Position numbers and translations under genes: made by a program. Of a stretch of DNA of 64,000 nucleotides, positions 19,687-31,021 are shown in pieces. Location of the stretch: NCBI GenBank assembly GCA_963942565.1, contig OZ012699.1:27343467-27407466 (forward strand). Direction: 5' to 3'. The notes beneath the pieces were generated by a model. The model saw only the letters and a list, made by a program, of their open reading frames with translations. It was not told the DNA's origin and made no database searches. How positions within the stretch are numbered: position 1 is the stretch's first letter; every line of letters starts with the position of its first letter. This DNA is from Maea johnstoni. Lineage: Eukaryota > Annelida > Polychaeta > Spionida > Magelonidae.

Positions 19687-20709
19687 ATTTTAGTTGTTGC
19701 CTTGTTGGGAACAAAGCTGCTTAGTTCGAGCAACTCTAACAGTGGCACCGGCCGATGTTTACTATATGCTATGTCTATTGGCCTACACCACAGGGGCTTG
19801 TATCGTTGATCACAGTAGTCACAGCCGTACTAGTAATATGAGAAGTATCTTGTAGTCGTTGGACGTCACATGTGACGTCCAATGTGACACTGCGGCGGGA
19901 GGTGTGACATCGTTCTTGTGCACAGGAAACGTCTCTATGTCACACTGGACAGGGTTCCAATACCGTCCGCTAGGCGTCACTACCGACCGCTAGCTGTACA
20001 AGTCAAACTTTGAATTATACACACTCGGCGTGTATACCCAAAATAAAATCATTCATTCATGTCATTTGATTAACAATGTTCAAACAATTACCTTTAGACT
20101 TTTGTAATTAATCAAAAAATGGCATTTATACACTCGTTCAGTGTTCCTTGAAAGTCGGCGTCGGCTGTGACTGTGACATCGTTCCTGAGAACAGGAAACG
20201 TCTCTATGTCACACTGGACAGTGTTCCAATCTTGTTCGCTAGGCGTCACTACCGACCGCTAGCTGTACAAGTCAAACTTTGAATTATACACACTCGGCGT
20301 GTATACCCAAAATAAAATCATTCATTCATGTCATTTGATTAACAATGTTCAAACAATTACCTTTAGACTTTTGTAATTAATCAAAAAATGGCATTTATAC
20401 ACTCGTTCAGTGTTCCTTGAAAGTCGGCGTCGGCTGTGACTGTGACATCGTTCCTGAGAACAGGAAACGTCTCTATGTCACACTGGACAGTGTTCCAATC
20501 TTGTTCGCTAGGCGTCACTACCGACCGCTAGCTGTACAAGTCAAACTTTGAATTATACACACTCGGCGTGTATACCCAAAATAAAATCATTCATTCATGT
20601 CATTTGATTAACAATGTTCAAACAATTACCTTTAGACTTTTGTAATTAATCAAAAAATGGCATTTATACACTCGTTCAGTGTTCCTTGAAAGTCGGCGTC
20701 GGCTGTGAC

Positions 20710-21596
20710 GGTTGCAGGAGATTTCGTAACCAAACATCTTCGTACCCAAACATCTTCGTACCCAACAGATTTCGTCACCACATTTTCGTACCCAAAGGAA
20801 ATTTATTGACGTAGATAATGGCCAATAAATCACGTATTTTATAATTGAAGTCAGGTATAGACAGGTGGAAAATAAGGAACTTGTTGGGGAAAATTGTGTT
20901 GTTTACTTCTTGACAATCTTGTGTACGAAGTTAGTTTCGTTTCAATTGACAAGTAATATTGTAAGCATTGAAAGAAATGTTTAAACATGCGAAGTATCAG
21001 ATTTGATTTTAGGCTATAAACGAACATTTCTAGTGCCCCTATATCTGCCTTAGATGAGCAACCACTATCCAAATGTCTGCCAAAACATGCTGGTCGCGAA
21101 ACCGGAAGTAGCGCTATTTTGAAGGTATAGACTTTTAGAAAGTATAATAATTCAATGCGTAATTGGCGTGCGGCATCAAGAATAAACAAGTTAACAACAT
21201 ATAAAGTAGGCAAGTTCCTTTATTAGTATCTATAGGAGAGGAATGTCAACGCAGGTAGGTGGACAATAAGGATTTTGTGGGGGGAAATTGTGTTCTTGTG
21301 TGCGAAGTTAGCGATCGATCTTCCAGTCTTTCCATCTAGCTTTCGTTTCAATTGATAATATTGGCGAATTTCAGCCACGGTGTGTGAGCTTTGATCGCTA
21401 TTTTCGGAAGATTTCGGCAACCATCAGCCAACGAAAATCGTAATTAATAAAAAGTGTCCGATATTTGCGAGACTAGATGGTTTTATTAGGCAATGGTAAC
21501 GAAATCTCTTGGGTGCGAAGCTGCTTGGGTACGAACCAGTTTGGGTACGAACTAGTTTGGGTACGAACCAGTTTGGGTACGAAGTCTCCTGATTTC
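20710..21596. mobile_element. 887-bp hAT-like element inserted in the 268-bp array
   Basis: An 8-bp direct repeat GCTGTGAC flanks it (20702-20709 and 21597-21604), and neighbouring units give the empty site, so the borders are firm. The ends are unusual: CAGGAGATTTCG and the complement of CAGGAGACTTCG are matched, but five unmatched bases (GGTTG, GATTTC side) separate each from the duplication. Next to both ends the motif TTCGTACCCAAAC is repeated several times in inverted orientation. Inside, about 100 bases at 20860-20965 recur in diverged form at 21245-21355. No intact transposase. Confidence 0.8.
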
Positions 21597-21686
21597 GCTG
21601 TGACTGTGACATCGTTCCTGAGAACAGGAAACGTCTCTATGTCACACTGGACAGTGTTCCAATCTTGTTCGCTAGGCGTCACTACC

Positions 21687-21782
21687 CAGCGGGCACTGTA
21701 CGTACAATGTACGTACATTGTACGTACAGTTGGTACAATGTACGTACAATGTACGTACATTGTACGTACAGTGCCCACTGGG
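21687..21782. mobile_element. 96-bp wholly palindromic MITE
   Basis: Inserted in a 268-bp unit, where neighbouring units read CACTACCGACCGC uninterrupted. Ends are CAGCGGGCACTGTACGTACA and the complement of CCCAGTGGGCACTGTACGTA. The interior is alternating GTAC/ACGT palindromes. The flanking direct repeat is TACC, or a shorter part of it. Probably folds into a single hairpin. Confidence 0.78.
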
Positions 21783-22654
21783 TACCGACCGCTAGCTGTA
21801 CAAGTCAAACTTTGAAGTATACACACTCGGCGTGTATACCCAAAATAAAACCATTCATTCATGTCATTTGATTAACAATGTTCAAACAATTACCTTTAGA
21901 CTTTTGTAATTAATCAAAAAATGGCATTTATACACTCGTTCAGTGTTCCTTGAAAGTCGGCGTCGGCTGTGACTGTGACATCGTTCCTGAGAACAGGAAA
22001 CGTCTCTATGTCACACTGGACAGTGTTCCAATCTTGTCCGCTAGGCGTCACTACCGACCGCTAGCTGTACAAGTCAAACTTTGAAGTATACACACTCGGC
22101 GTGTATACCCAAAATAAAATCATTCATTCATGTCATTTGATTAACAATGTTCAAACAATTACCTTTATACTTTTGTAATTAATCAAAAAATGGCATTTAT
22201 ACACTCGTTCAGTGTTCCTTGAAAGTCGGCGTCGGCTGTCACTGTGACATCGTTCCTGAGAACAGGAAACGTCCTATGTCACACTGGACAGTGTTCCAAT
22301 CTTGTCCGCTAGGCGTCACTACTGACCGCTAGCTGTACAAGTCAAACTTTGAATTATACACACTCGGCGTGTATAGCCAAAATAAAATCATACATTCCTA
22401 TCATTTGATTTACAATGTTCAAACAATTACCTTTAGACTTTTGTAATCAATAAAAAATGGCATTTATACACTCGTTCAGTGTTCCTTGAGAGTCGGCGTC
22501 GGCTGTCACTGTGACATCGTTCTTCAGCACAGGAAGCGTCCTATGTCACCCTGGACAGGGCTCCAATTTCGCCCGCTAGGCGTCACTTTCGTCCGCTGAG
22601 TGTGCAAATTATTCGTTGAAGTATACACACTCGGCGAGCTTACCCAAAATCAAA

Positions 22655-23449
22655 ACATATATATGATATTGATATTGCACGAGGTCCATAAAAATAGAAA
22701 TTGATAGAAACCAAAGTGCCATACGTGTTTTATCATATGCATACTGCTCATTCAAATTATATAATTTACTAATTTATAAGAATTATTAAAAAGAAAATAG
22801 TATTGATAATTTTTTCCAATTCCAGGTGTTACCACAAACCATTGTTTCATTGCAAATTTATGAGCTGAAATTAATTCTTGTGTCAATTCAGTAATACCGC
22901 AATAAAAATAATTAAAATACGTGAAAAATGACATGCATTAGTTTAAGAAAAGTAATGATTTATCTATTTAATTTGAAAATGTGCTTTGTCTTCAATGAAG
23001 GTAACTTTTTTTTCAAGGGTCCATTCCAATTACCTCAATTCACTTCTGTATGTTTCCTTTACAAGAATTCAAGTTGAGAATTGAGCACATGAACCTGGCA
23101 GCCGAGCCCGAAGGTTGGAAAGTAATATTACACCCCAATATCAATTTTTTAAGGTGTTCATGTGACCATGATCTGACCAATCACAGCAGAGAATGAGCAG
23201 TATGCACATGCTAAAATACATTTTTTGCACGAACTTTACGGGATAGCAAAGAGAACTTTATCATTTCCTGACCACTCTAGAGCCAGAGTAAATAAAATAA
23301 ATTTTCCCCCGGTCAGGTGAAAGAGAAAACAAAGAACTTTTCATTTTCATAACTGTTTTTTTGGGAAGAAGAAATAATATGTTAAATATATATATTTCCA
23401 GCACCGTGTTGGGGGTAGATAAAAAATCCCAACCTTTCCTTTTTTTGTT
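22655..23449. other. AT-rich stretch without recognised features
   Basis: No gene, RNA or transposon ends recognised. Confidence 0.5.
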
Positions 23450-23982
23450 GGGGGGGGGGGGGGGGGGATAGAGAGAAAATAAAACTTTATTTACATATAT
23501 ACTAGCTGGCCCCCTTGCACAGCACAGGTTTGGACTCTTAAATTCTACGAAATGAGGAAAAAAGAATCGGCCATATATCATAAGCATTAGAGAGAGTAGG
23601 TAAAGAAAAGTTCATATTCGCATAACCTTAAAAGGCATGAAAGAATGTATTGCAGAGAAAGAGACAGAGAGATCAATGAAACAATATAAATGCTTCCTGA
23701 ATCAGGTACACTCAAGTTATGAGAGATGACAAAACGTAGTTAGAGATAAAAATGCAAAATATAATAAAATGAATGAATCAGTGAGAGAAAATACAAAAAG
23801 GAAAACAACGCAAACATAAAAAATAAAGAGGATAGAAAGCAAAGAAATGATATGAAGATAGGGTACATGTACATCTACAATGTACATATACAATAAGCAG
23901 TATATAGTATATCTTGATCTCCCCCCCCCCCCCCCTCCTCCCCATCACCCCTTCTAACAGTAAATAGTAATTTTAATAGGAA

Positions 23983-24022
<40 letters not shown>

Positions 24023-24028
24023 CGAGAC

Positions 24029-24090
<62 letters not shown>
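23450..24090. repeat. G18 run, C15 run and AG microsatellite
   Basis: G18 at 23450-23467, C15 at 23921-23935, and an interrupted AG tract at 23984-24090 with GACAG breaks. The sequence between is A-rich and non-coding. Confidence 0.85.
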
Positions 24091-24093
<3 letters not shown>

Positions 24094-24329
24094 TTCAATC
24101 AGAATAACTTTTTGGCAAAATTATAGATTGGAGAGAAAATTATGGCCAAAAAAATCGAAAATATATGGAAGATGCTAATTTTGAATATAGGAGTTTAGCA
24201 GCACAATAGCCTCAAATAGTAAGCTTTAAACTACTGTCAAGAAGTTCAATTTTGCTTCATATAAAAGAGTACTAGTATGTTAGGACTACTCTGAGGCATC
24301 CTGCTTTTACGATGATGTCCAGGCAAGAC

Positions 24330-24500
24330 TAATGGGATATCGAGGGAAATAGTCCGGCAGCCAAAACCCATTTCGGGGGTGAACCTGGTTTTGTCAGGTA
24401 TAGTTTTTTTATGATTGGGCCACTTTTTTTTTTTTCTGTTTTAGGAAAAATCCCTCGTTGATTTTGGGCCCCTGATTGAAAAAAAAAAAAGAAAGGAAAG
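24330..24500. mobile_element. End fragment of the 30-33 kb inverted-repeat family
   Basis: GGCAGCCAAAACCCATTTCG with GGTTTTGTCAGGTATAG is the reverse complement of 33250-33315. It is a solo end, followed by TTTTAGGAAAAATCCCT-type sequence that resembles 30060-30110. The remaining DNA to 24895 has no recognised features. Confidence 0.5.
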
Positions 24501-24903
24501 ATAAAAAAAGAATTTCCTTGAAAGCAGTATTTGTGCATGCTTTATAAAAGAAATAAAGAAAATAAATATGTACATATTGTTTCCAAGTTGCTAAATAGGA
24601 GTCAGGTCATCAATATTTAGTTATCATTTTACTCCCTAGCAGGGACTAGATGGAGAGGGTGAAATCAAGCATGGTGCCGGGGTTCCCACACACCCGTACT
24701 GGGTATAGTCACCACAGGCTTAGGAGAAGAACTCCCTAGCAGTTTGTGGCTTCCATTGGAGAGAGGGGGATGGGTCCTGAGAGGGTCTAACCTCTCCACC
24801 TCCCCTTCCTCCTCAGCCTGGGCCTAGTCCAAGAACTGGTTCCGGGATATTGCCAGGGAGGTAGGGCCAGACCTAGACCTCGACGGAGACCTAGACACCT
24901 AGC

Positions 24904-25299
24904 TAGAGCTGCACTCGTTGAGGGAGATCAACTCATGAGCTCACCACACTTTTGACTCTTGAGCTCATAGCTCACGGACGCGCGGAGATTAAGAAACAAC
25001 TTATTTTCCAGCCAAGCTATTAAGAAATAAATACTTACTGGTGGAGATATATTAACATTTTAAAATGTACTGACGAGGTACAAAGGTCAGTATAACACCC
25101 AACATTGCTTGTATGCATGGGAGATTGCAAACAAGACATGTCTGCGATAAGCAGTTATAAGAAGGTGTGTTAGGTGCTCTGTATTACATTTGTGTTTCCA
25201 ACATAGATGAGCTCACAAGTTGACCACTTCAGCTCGAGCTCAGCGAGCCTGCCCCATTGCTCGAGCCACTCGAGTTTGTGAGAGGTGAGTGCAGCTCTA
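24904..25299. mobile_element. 396-bp hAT-type MITE with 8-bp TSD
   Basis: Perfect 13-bp inverted ends TAGAGCTGCACTC and GAGTGCAGCTCTA, with flanking direct repeats CACCTAGC at 24896-24903 and 25300-25307. GAGCTC-rich interior (CATGAGCTCAC, GCTCGAGC). No coding capacity. End sequence and 8-bp duplication fit the hAT superfamily. Confidence 0.9.
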
Positions 25300-25361
25300 C
25301 ACCTAGCGGGACTCAGTTCTCTAACCAGGAGTGGGGAGGGGGATGGTGAAGGGGAAGGAGA

Positions 25362-25512
25362 GGGGGGGGGGGGGGGGGGGAGCGGTCTAGCTGTGGGTGA
25401 TTCCTTATAGAGACTATGCCAATCCGTATGGCGTCTCCTTTGGCTGAGGTCCCCCTATGATACTGATGACAAGCTAGTAGACTGACTCCCCCCCCCCCCC
25501 CCCCCCCCCCCC
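25362..25512. repeat. Facing G19 and C25 homopolymer runs
   Basis: G19 at 25362-25380 and C25 at 25488-25512 are 107 bases apart and could pair as a hairpin, or form quadruplexes on opposite strands. Confidence 0.85.
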
Positions 25513-25619
25513 TTTTCCTCCTACTAGTGCGGGCAGATTTACAACCCTTCTCCTTTATACCAGTGCTACCTGGACTTGCAGCCAACGCAGACCTGGTCGA
25601 GGTAGTTGCAGTGACAGCA

Positions 25620-26238
25620 ACCTGTGGGGTACCCGCACGCCCTGCGGTACCAACACTCTTTGAGCTACCGATACGCCCAGCGATATCCGCGGTTTTTGCG
25701 CTCTTTGAGGCACCTGCCTGCACTCTTTGCATATATCCACGCTCTCTGCGGTACGTGCATTTGGGCTCTTTGCACTACTCGTGCTCTTTGAGGTACCCGC
25801 ACTCTTTGTGGCACCCACCCTCAATGAGGCACCCCCTCTCTTTGAGGTACCCATGCACTTTAAGGCACCTTCGCTCTTTGCGGTTCCGGTGCTCTTTGCA
25901 GCACCCGTACTTAAAGAGGTACCCGCTCTCATTAACATACTCGCACTCTGAGGGCACCTGCGCTTTTTGCGGCACTGGCGCTCTCAGCGGTACCGTTGCT
26001 CTTTGAGGCACCCATGCTATTTGCGGTACATGCACGCCCTGCGGTACCAGAGCTCTTTGTAGCACTGACACTCTTTGAGGCAATCAGGTACCCGCTCTTT
26101 CAGGTACCCACACTCTATGAGCTAGCCGTGCTCTTTGAGTAAACGCCCTCTTTGATGCACGAGCGCTATTTGAGGTACCCACACTCTTTGCGACACTGGC
26201 GCTCTTTGAGGCACCCGCACACTTTGAGGTATTCACGC
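25620..26238 (+). repeat. 18-bp minisatellite, left part
   Basis: Units follow CTCTTTGAGGTACCCGCA with many variants (GCGGTACC, GGCACC). Since 18 is a multiple of 3, open frames with six-residue periodicity appear on both strands (for example VPQRAP and GTSKSA); they are by-products, not genes. The array stops abruptly at 26238 and resumes at 29380. Confidence 0.88.
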
Positions 26239-29200
26239 CAGGGACTTAGCCAGGATTTGGATAGTAGGGTGTCCAAAATGGACTTTGGAGGAGACAGGGT
26301 GTCCTGGTGAGCGAACGCAGCGCGTTCGATGCGGTCGCTCTTCGAGCGACCGCCTCTTACGGCGGGGGGTCTGGGGCCCGCTCAAGGGCCCCAGAAGCCA
26401 GAGGGTCTAGGTGCTCTGAAATGCATTCTCTGGCTTTTCCTGGCACTTATTTTTATTATTTTACATATTGAAATGTATGTTTTTTCAGTGTGAATTATAC
26501 ATTTCATAGATATTTTCCCAGGTATGTCAAATTTGAATAATTTTTCTATTGCTATACTACATACCAGGATGACCAGAAAGCAGGCACCGACATTAATTTC
26601 AAGGTCTTGAAATTCACTTTCCCGAAGCATATTGTCACTTGCCAGAAGAAAAGAAAACCTCCACAATTACCTATAAAAACCTGTATTTATACAGTGCTAC
26701 TACTATTACCTGTTGTTTAAATGATTTTCTTCTCTTTTTCTAGGTATATGCTTGTGTCCTGACTCCTGTAGTTCTACTAGCATGCAGTTTCTTGCCGATC
26801 TGTAGATGACCTTCCCTTCCCTACCTGGCTTCTGGTGATCTCAACTGAATCCATGCCAGCCTGCAGCACTGGACTCTTAACAGCACTTATGCACACCTAA
26901 TTTTCATACATAAATTGATATTGCTGCGACTTTGTAACCCTGCCTGCATCCTATGTAGCCTTAGTTCTCTGTACTTAGTTCACTTTTTGTCTGCTTCCTT
27001 TATTTCTACCTCTATGGTGGCCGGGTAATTCGTTCTCAATACTCACCCTTGATATAAAAATCCATGTATTAATGGAGTGATATTAAGCACAAGGAAAAAT
27101 CTTATGTTTGGGGAACAAAAGCTAATTTCTGAGAAATTAATGATATTGGACATTAGGCCACACTTGTATAGGGAAAAATACTAAACAGATGTCATGAGTA
27201 ATATTTAATGGACAGGAGGGTATTGATCAGGTACCTTGGGCACAAAATTTTAAGTATAATGCTGTTTCTTGTACTTTTGAAAACACCAAAGCCCCGAGAG
27301 TCTTACTCTAAGTAAAATGGATACTCAGAGGTGACACTGATTTTGAGAGAAAAAACGGATTTGCTATAAAATTATCCTAGAAAAAAAATATTCCTGAATC
27401 AACGTTTATAATTTTTGCATTATTGTAAAAGTTATACAAAATAATGAGCACTCTGAGGTTGAATCAGTTAGGAAGACATGTGACAGATTATTTGAGTGCA
27501 TGTCAGTTGGTGCAGGTATTTTGTGCATGCAGCTTGTAGATCTGCCTCTAGAGACATTCTGAACCCTTTTGTAACCCACCTCACCCTGTAAAGCATTTTA
27601 GAATGAATCATGTATATCTGTGACATTACTTATAGTGATGTCTATGTCTGTCTTGTGTACGTCTAGTTTTTGTTGAATGAGTGAGATGATATGGGTGCAC
27701 AATAACATAGTTTTGTGTTCTATGTTACATGTGTGTTTTAAACTTTTTTTGTTGTTCAATAAGTCCCTCTAGTAGGATAGTGAGTCAGGTGTGTAAATCA
27801 CATTCAAATGATATAAAAAGTTGTCAGTCCCAAAAGTTATTAGGATTCTATACTCCCTAAAAGGTGAGTTACAGTTGGATCAGCAGTATACACGGTAAGT
27901 GCAATGGAAATAAATCATACTGAGGTACACTCAACAGCGTCTGTGTCCTCAGAGGGCCCTTAAGAATAGGACTGGTTTGGTGAAGTCAAGTGCCATAAAC
28001 AGTAAAGCTTTGTGATATGGTGAGTCATAGGCATAATAAAAGCATAGTAACTTAGATAGGATATATAGATATTATTAGACTATAGTCAAAGAAATTAGCC
28101 ATACATTGTATAGGCCAAAACTAGAAAAATTGTCAAAATCTGACATCCTGTTGAGAAGGTAGTTTTCAATGTCTTCCTCATTAAAAGAGCTTTCTGGCAA
28201 TACATGTATATATTTTATATAGGCTGAATTGTCAAATAATTGCAGGATATAGGAAAAACAGAATCTAAGGAATTACGCCCCCACTTCATTTGCAATGCAG
28301 GAAAACACCTAACTAGCTGTGAGTCCAATATTAGCAGTAGGGGAAATCCCAGACAATTGTAAAAGATACATGTAGGCCTAGCTATCATCAATAAAAAAAG
28401 TAGTTCAATTGATTTTGACTTATGTTCAGAAAGCAGTAATAGTAATCATGTTAACAGGGGTAAATGTCTGGGTCAAAAATAACTAAGTTTTTTAACATGA
28501 AAAAAAAATTGGGCAGAACTCCGGTGTGTGTGACAGTAATCTCGTTCATAAGAATGAGATCCTATCACTTGTTAAGTTCATCCCCCCAATTCCCGCCACC
28601 TCAATTGTAGGACAGGGATAATAAACATGCATTAATTGTAACTTAAACCCATGTTAGGTAGAGAAAATCTATAGACCCCCCAGGTGGCATCCCAGGTTAG
28701 TGATATATTAAATAAGCTTACCTTCTGTCCTGTTCCAGATGACTGGGTTAGGCTTGAAGAACATTGTCAGATTGAGACTCTTGTTTTGAAAATGTGAACA
28801 CCATGAATTGCATTCGCTAATGCCACTATTTGCCCATGCCTGACAAACACACTAGGGTGTATACATTACATACTCAAAAGGCAAATTAAGTGACTAAAAT
28901 GTTGACTCCGTTGTTTGGGCTCATTTATGGCAACTGATAGTGGCCCCTGTTACTCAGCTTACTGTGGCTATAGATATATACAGACCGGTCGCCGGAGCAC
29001 CTGGGTATGTCAATATACTCAATTATCGCTCAGGAGTATGATCCCTTATCTCTCCCAAGAGGGTTTTAAACGGAAATTGCCGGCAAAGCAGTGTGGGCAC
29101 TGTGTGGCTATCTTATCTTTAATGTGCTCTCTTGGGGATCGAACCACTCCACAACAGGCCTTCTCGTGCTTTGACGGCAGGCAGCGTTGGTTGGTTATGA

Positions 29201-29379
29201 GGAGGCCGCCATTTGGTGATAACCTCTCATTTCCTCCCCGTCTTTGAGAGGTACGTTTTGGCTAGGGTTAGCCCGCCTTTTATGGGGTTTTAGGAGGACT
29301 ACCCGCCAACCATTACATCGTAATTCAACCACTCTGCCCGTCAAAATGACGGGTGGACGGGTCTCTGAAATGGCCGTTG
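26239..29379. mobile_element. 3.1 kb hAT-like insertion splitting the minisatellite
   Basis: An 8-bp direct repeat ATTCACGC lies at 26231-26238 and 29380-29387. Joining the flanks restores a normal minisatellite unit (GAGGT, ATTCACGC, TATATGCGGCACTGG), which compares well with 29486-29515. The left end CAGGGACTTAGCCAGGATTT is related to the MITE ends at 13945 and 57134. The right end is weak: the complement of CAGAGACCCGTCC lies 12 bases inside the border. A GC-rich inverted patch GGGGCCCGCTC/GGGCCCC is at 26361-26392. No open frame resembles a hAT transposase, so it is non-autonomous or decayed; 28915-29247 is open but unrecognised. Confidence 0.72.
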
Positions 29380-29815
29380 ATTCACGCTATATGCGGCACT
29401 GGCGCTCTTTGGGGTACCCGCGCTCTTTGCGACACCCACCCTCTTTGTGACACTGGCGCTCTTTGAGGTACCCACACTATTTGCGGTACCCACGCTATTT
29501 GCGGCACTGGCGCTCTTTGAGGTACCCGAACTATTTGCGGTACCCGCTCTATTTGCGGCAGTGGCGCTCTTTGAGGTACCCACACTATTGCGGTACCTGC
29601 GCTATTTGCGGTACTGACGCTCTTTGATGCACCGGCGCTCTTTGAGGTACTCGTGCTCTTTGCGGTGCCTACACTCTGAGGTACGCGCGCACTTTGCGGT
29701 ACCCCCACTCTTTGCAGTACCTGCACTCTTTGCGGTATCTGTGCTCTTTGTGGTACCTGTACTATTTGCAGTACCTGCATTAATTGCGGTACCCAAGCTG
29801 TTTGAGGTGACCGCA
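29380..29815 (+). repeat. 18-bp minisatellite, right part
   Basis: Continuation of the array at 25620-26238 in the same orientation and the same unit (CGCTCTTTGAGGTACCCG). Open frames on both strands are periodic artefacts. Confidence 0.88.
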
Positions 29816-30099
29816 AAAAGAAGTTGAAGAGCCCATAGAGCGGTGGAGAGGCTCTTCTCACTTTCTTGACCAAGTCTGGAGGTGTTCAAATGTTTTAACA
29901 CATGGTAGACTTAGATTTCTGGGGCAAACCATCCAATCATATGAAAGGATACCTGTATTCATACCCTACAGAATGTAGAAAAGGGTTTCTGACAATAAAA
30001 AAATTATGGCTAAGCTTGTATAATCAGCTTTTCACTTTTTTTTAAAAAACATTTTTTCTTTTTAGCTCCCTCTCGCATTGATTTTGGGAAAAAAATCTT
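29816..30099. other. Spacer without recognised features
   Basis: Short T-rich segment leading into the complex inverted-repeat element. No gene seen. Confidence 0.4.
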
Positions 30100-30204
30100 C
30101 CTAAAACAGAAAAAAAAAAAGATGGCCTTGATTATAAGAGAGTAAGGCATGCCTTTTCAGAAAATGACGCATGGCACCCTGGCATCCTTGAGCATTTTGA
30201 GATA

Positions 30205-31021
30205 CTGTAGAACACAAGATTTCCGCGTGTGTTTATATATAGCATACATAGCGTCTGGTGCTGCTTCGCTATATATAAAAACGCTGTACTTTTGTCTTTT
30301 TTTTTAGCCACTGGTGGCGCTGACGTCAGTTTTCGTTTTAGTGGTGGCCGCTAGAAAGCGCCACTAGTAAATCTAATAGAAGATACGTAGCCCTGCTGAA
30401 ACACTTTTTCAAAATCGGTTTCTGGGCTTGTGGACTAGCTCATGATTCCAATGAATTAATAAACATTCCATTTTAAAACCAAAAAACAACAACAAATGGC
30501 ACATTTAGCATGCCTTTAGCACAGGCATTTGACACACTTTCAGGAGACGCCATTTTCGTTTTCGTGGTGACCGCTAGATGGCGCCACTAGTACAAACATG
30601 AAGCATACGTAGCCCTTCTTGAACCATTCTTTTTTTGTGTTTTTCTGGCCTTAGGAAGCAAAAGACATGTTAAAAAAGCAAAGAAAATCATTGTGATCTG
30701 TCTTACCGGTTATTGTTTATTTTCCAAAAATTACACTTAATACAACCTGATATGGCCCCTTTGTTGTGTCACCATGGATAGGGTTCATAGCCCCATTTCC
30801 TTTGTTTAACTTCCTTTGTTTAACCCTTTGTAAATACGGGCGCCCTCTTTTGAGAGAATGCTCAATCAAACTGCTGCTGAAATTAGTTTGTCTTTTTTGC
30901 GACAGATGGCGATGGCAGCGGCGGCGGCTACGGTAAAGAGACACTAAAATTAAGATACGCTATGATGCAAAACTCCCCAATTCGCTATACTTGGGACACG
31001 CGTGAATTTTGTGTTCTACAG
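30205..31021. mobile_element. 817-bp TA-flanked element nested in module A
   Basis: Ends CTGTAGAACACAAGATTTCC and the complement of CTGTAGAACACAAAATTCAC, flanked by TA (30203-30204 and 31022-31023). Modules B and C give the empty site (GATATATTGGCC-type). TA target choice fits the Tc1/mariner group. Inside, a block with GCTAGA and GCGCCACTAGTA occurs twice (about 30335-30430 and 30555-30645). No transposase frame. Confidence 0.82.
30571..30584 (+). promoter_or_regulatory. CTCF-like motif inside the TA-flanked element
   Basis: CCGCTAGATGGCGC differs from the usual CTCF core CCASYAGRKGGCRS only at its third base. A related but damaged string (CCGCTAGAAAGCGC) lies in the second internal block near 30349. 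Binding is untested and the organism's CTCF preference is unknown. Confidence 0.35.

Larger units (their letters stand above)
19725..22650 (-). repeat. Inverted copy of the 268-bp tandem array region
   Basis: Reverse complement of the compound repeat at 1145-2822. First comes the segment matching 2747-2822 (19725-19800), then the 22-bp palindrome (19860-19881), then about six and a half 269-bp units (AAAGTCGGCG at 20151, 20420, 20689, about 21952 and two later). The units are more alike here than in the forward array. Two mobile elements interrupt it (20710-21596 and 21687-21782). Confidence 0.88.

Noticed and set aside
21477-21871. Frames of 68-129 codons across 21473-21871
   Set aside because: They cross the border between a hAT-like insertion, a tandem repeat and a small palindromic MITE, so they cannot be single genes.
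25313-26083. Alanine/serine- or proline-rich proteins on both strands
   Set aside because: Open only because the 18-bp minisatellite is a multiple of three.
28915-29247. 110-codon open frame near the right end of the 3.1 kb insertion
   Set aside because: No recognised transposase or host domain; low-confidence chance frame.
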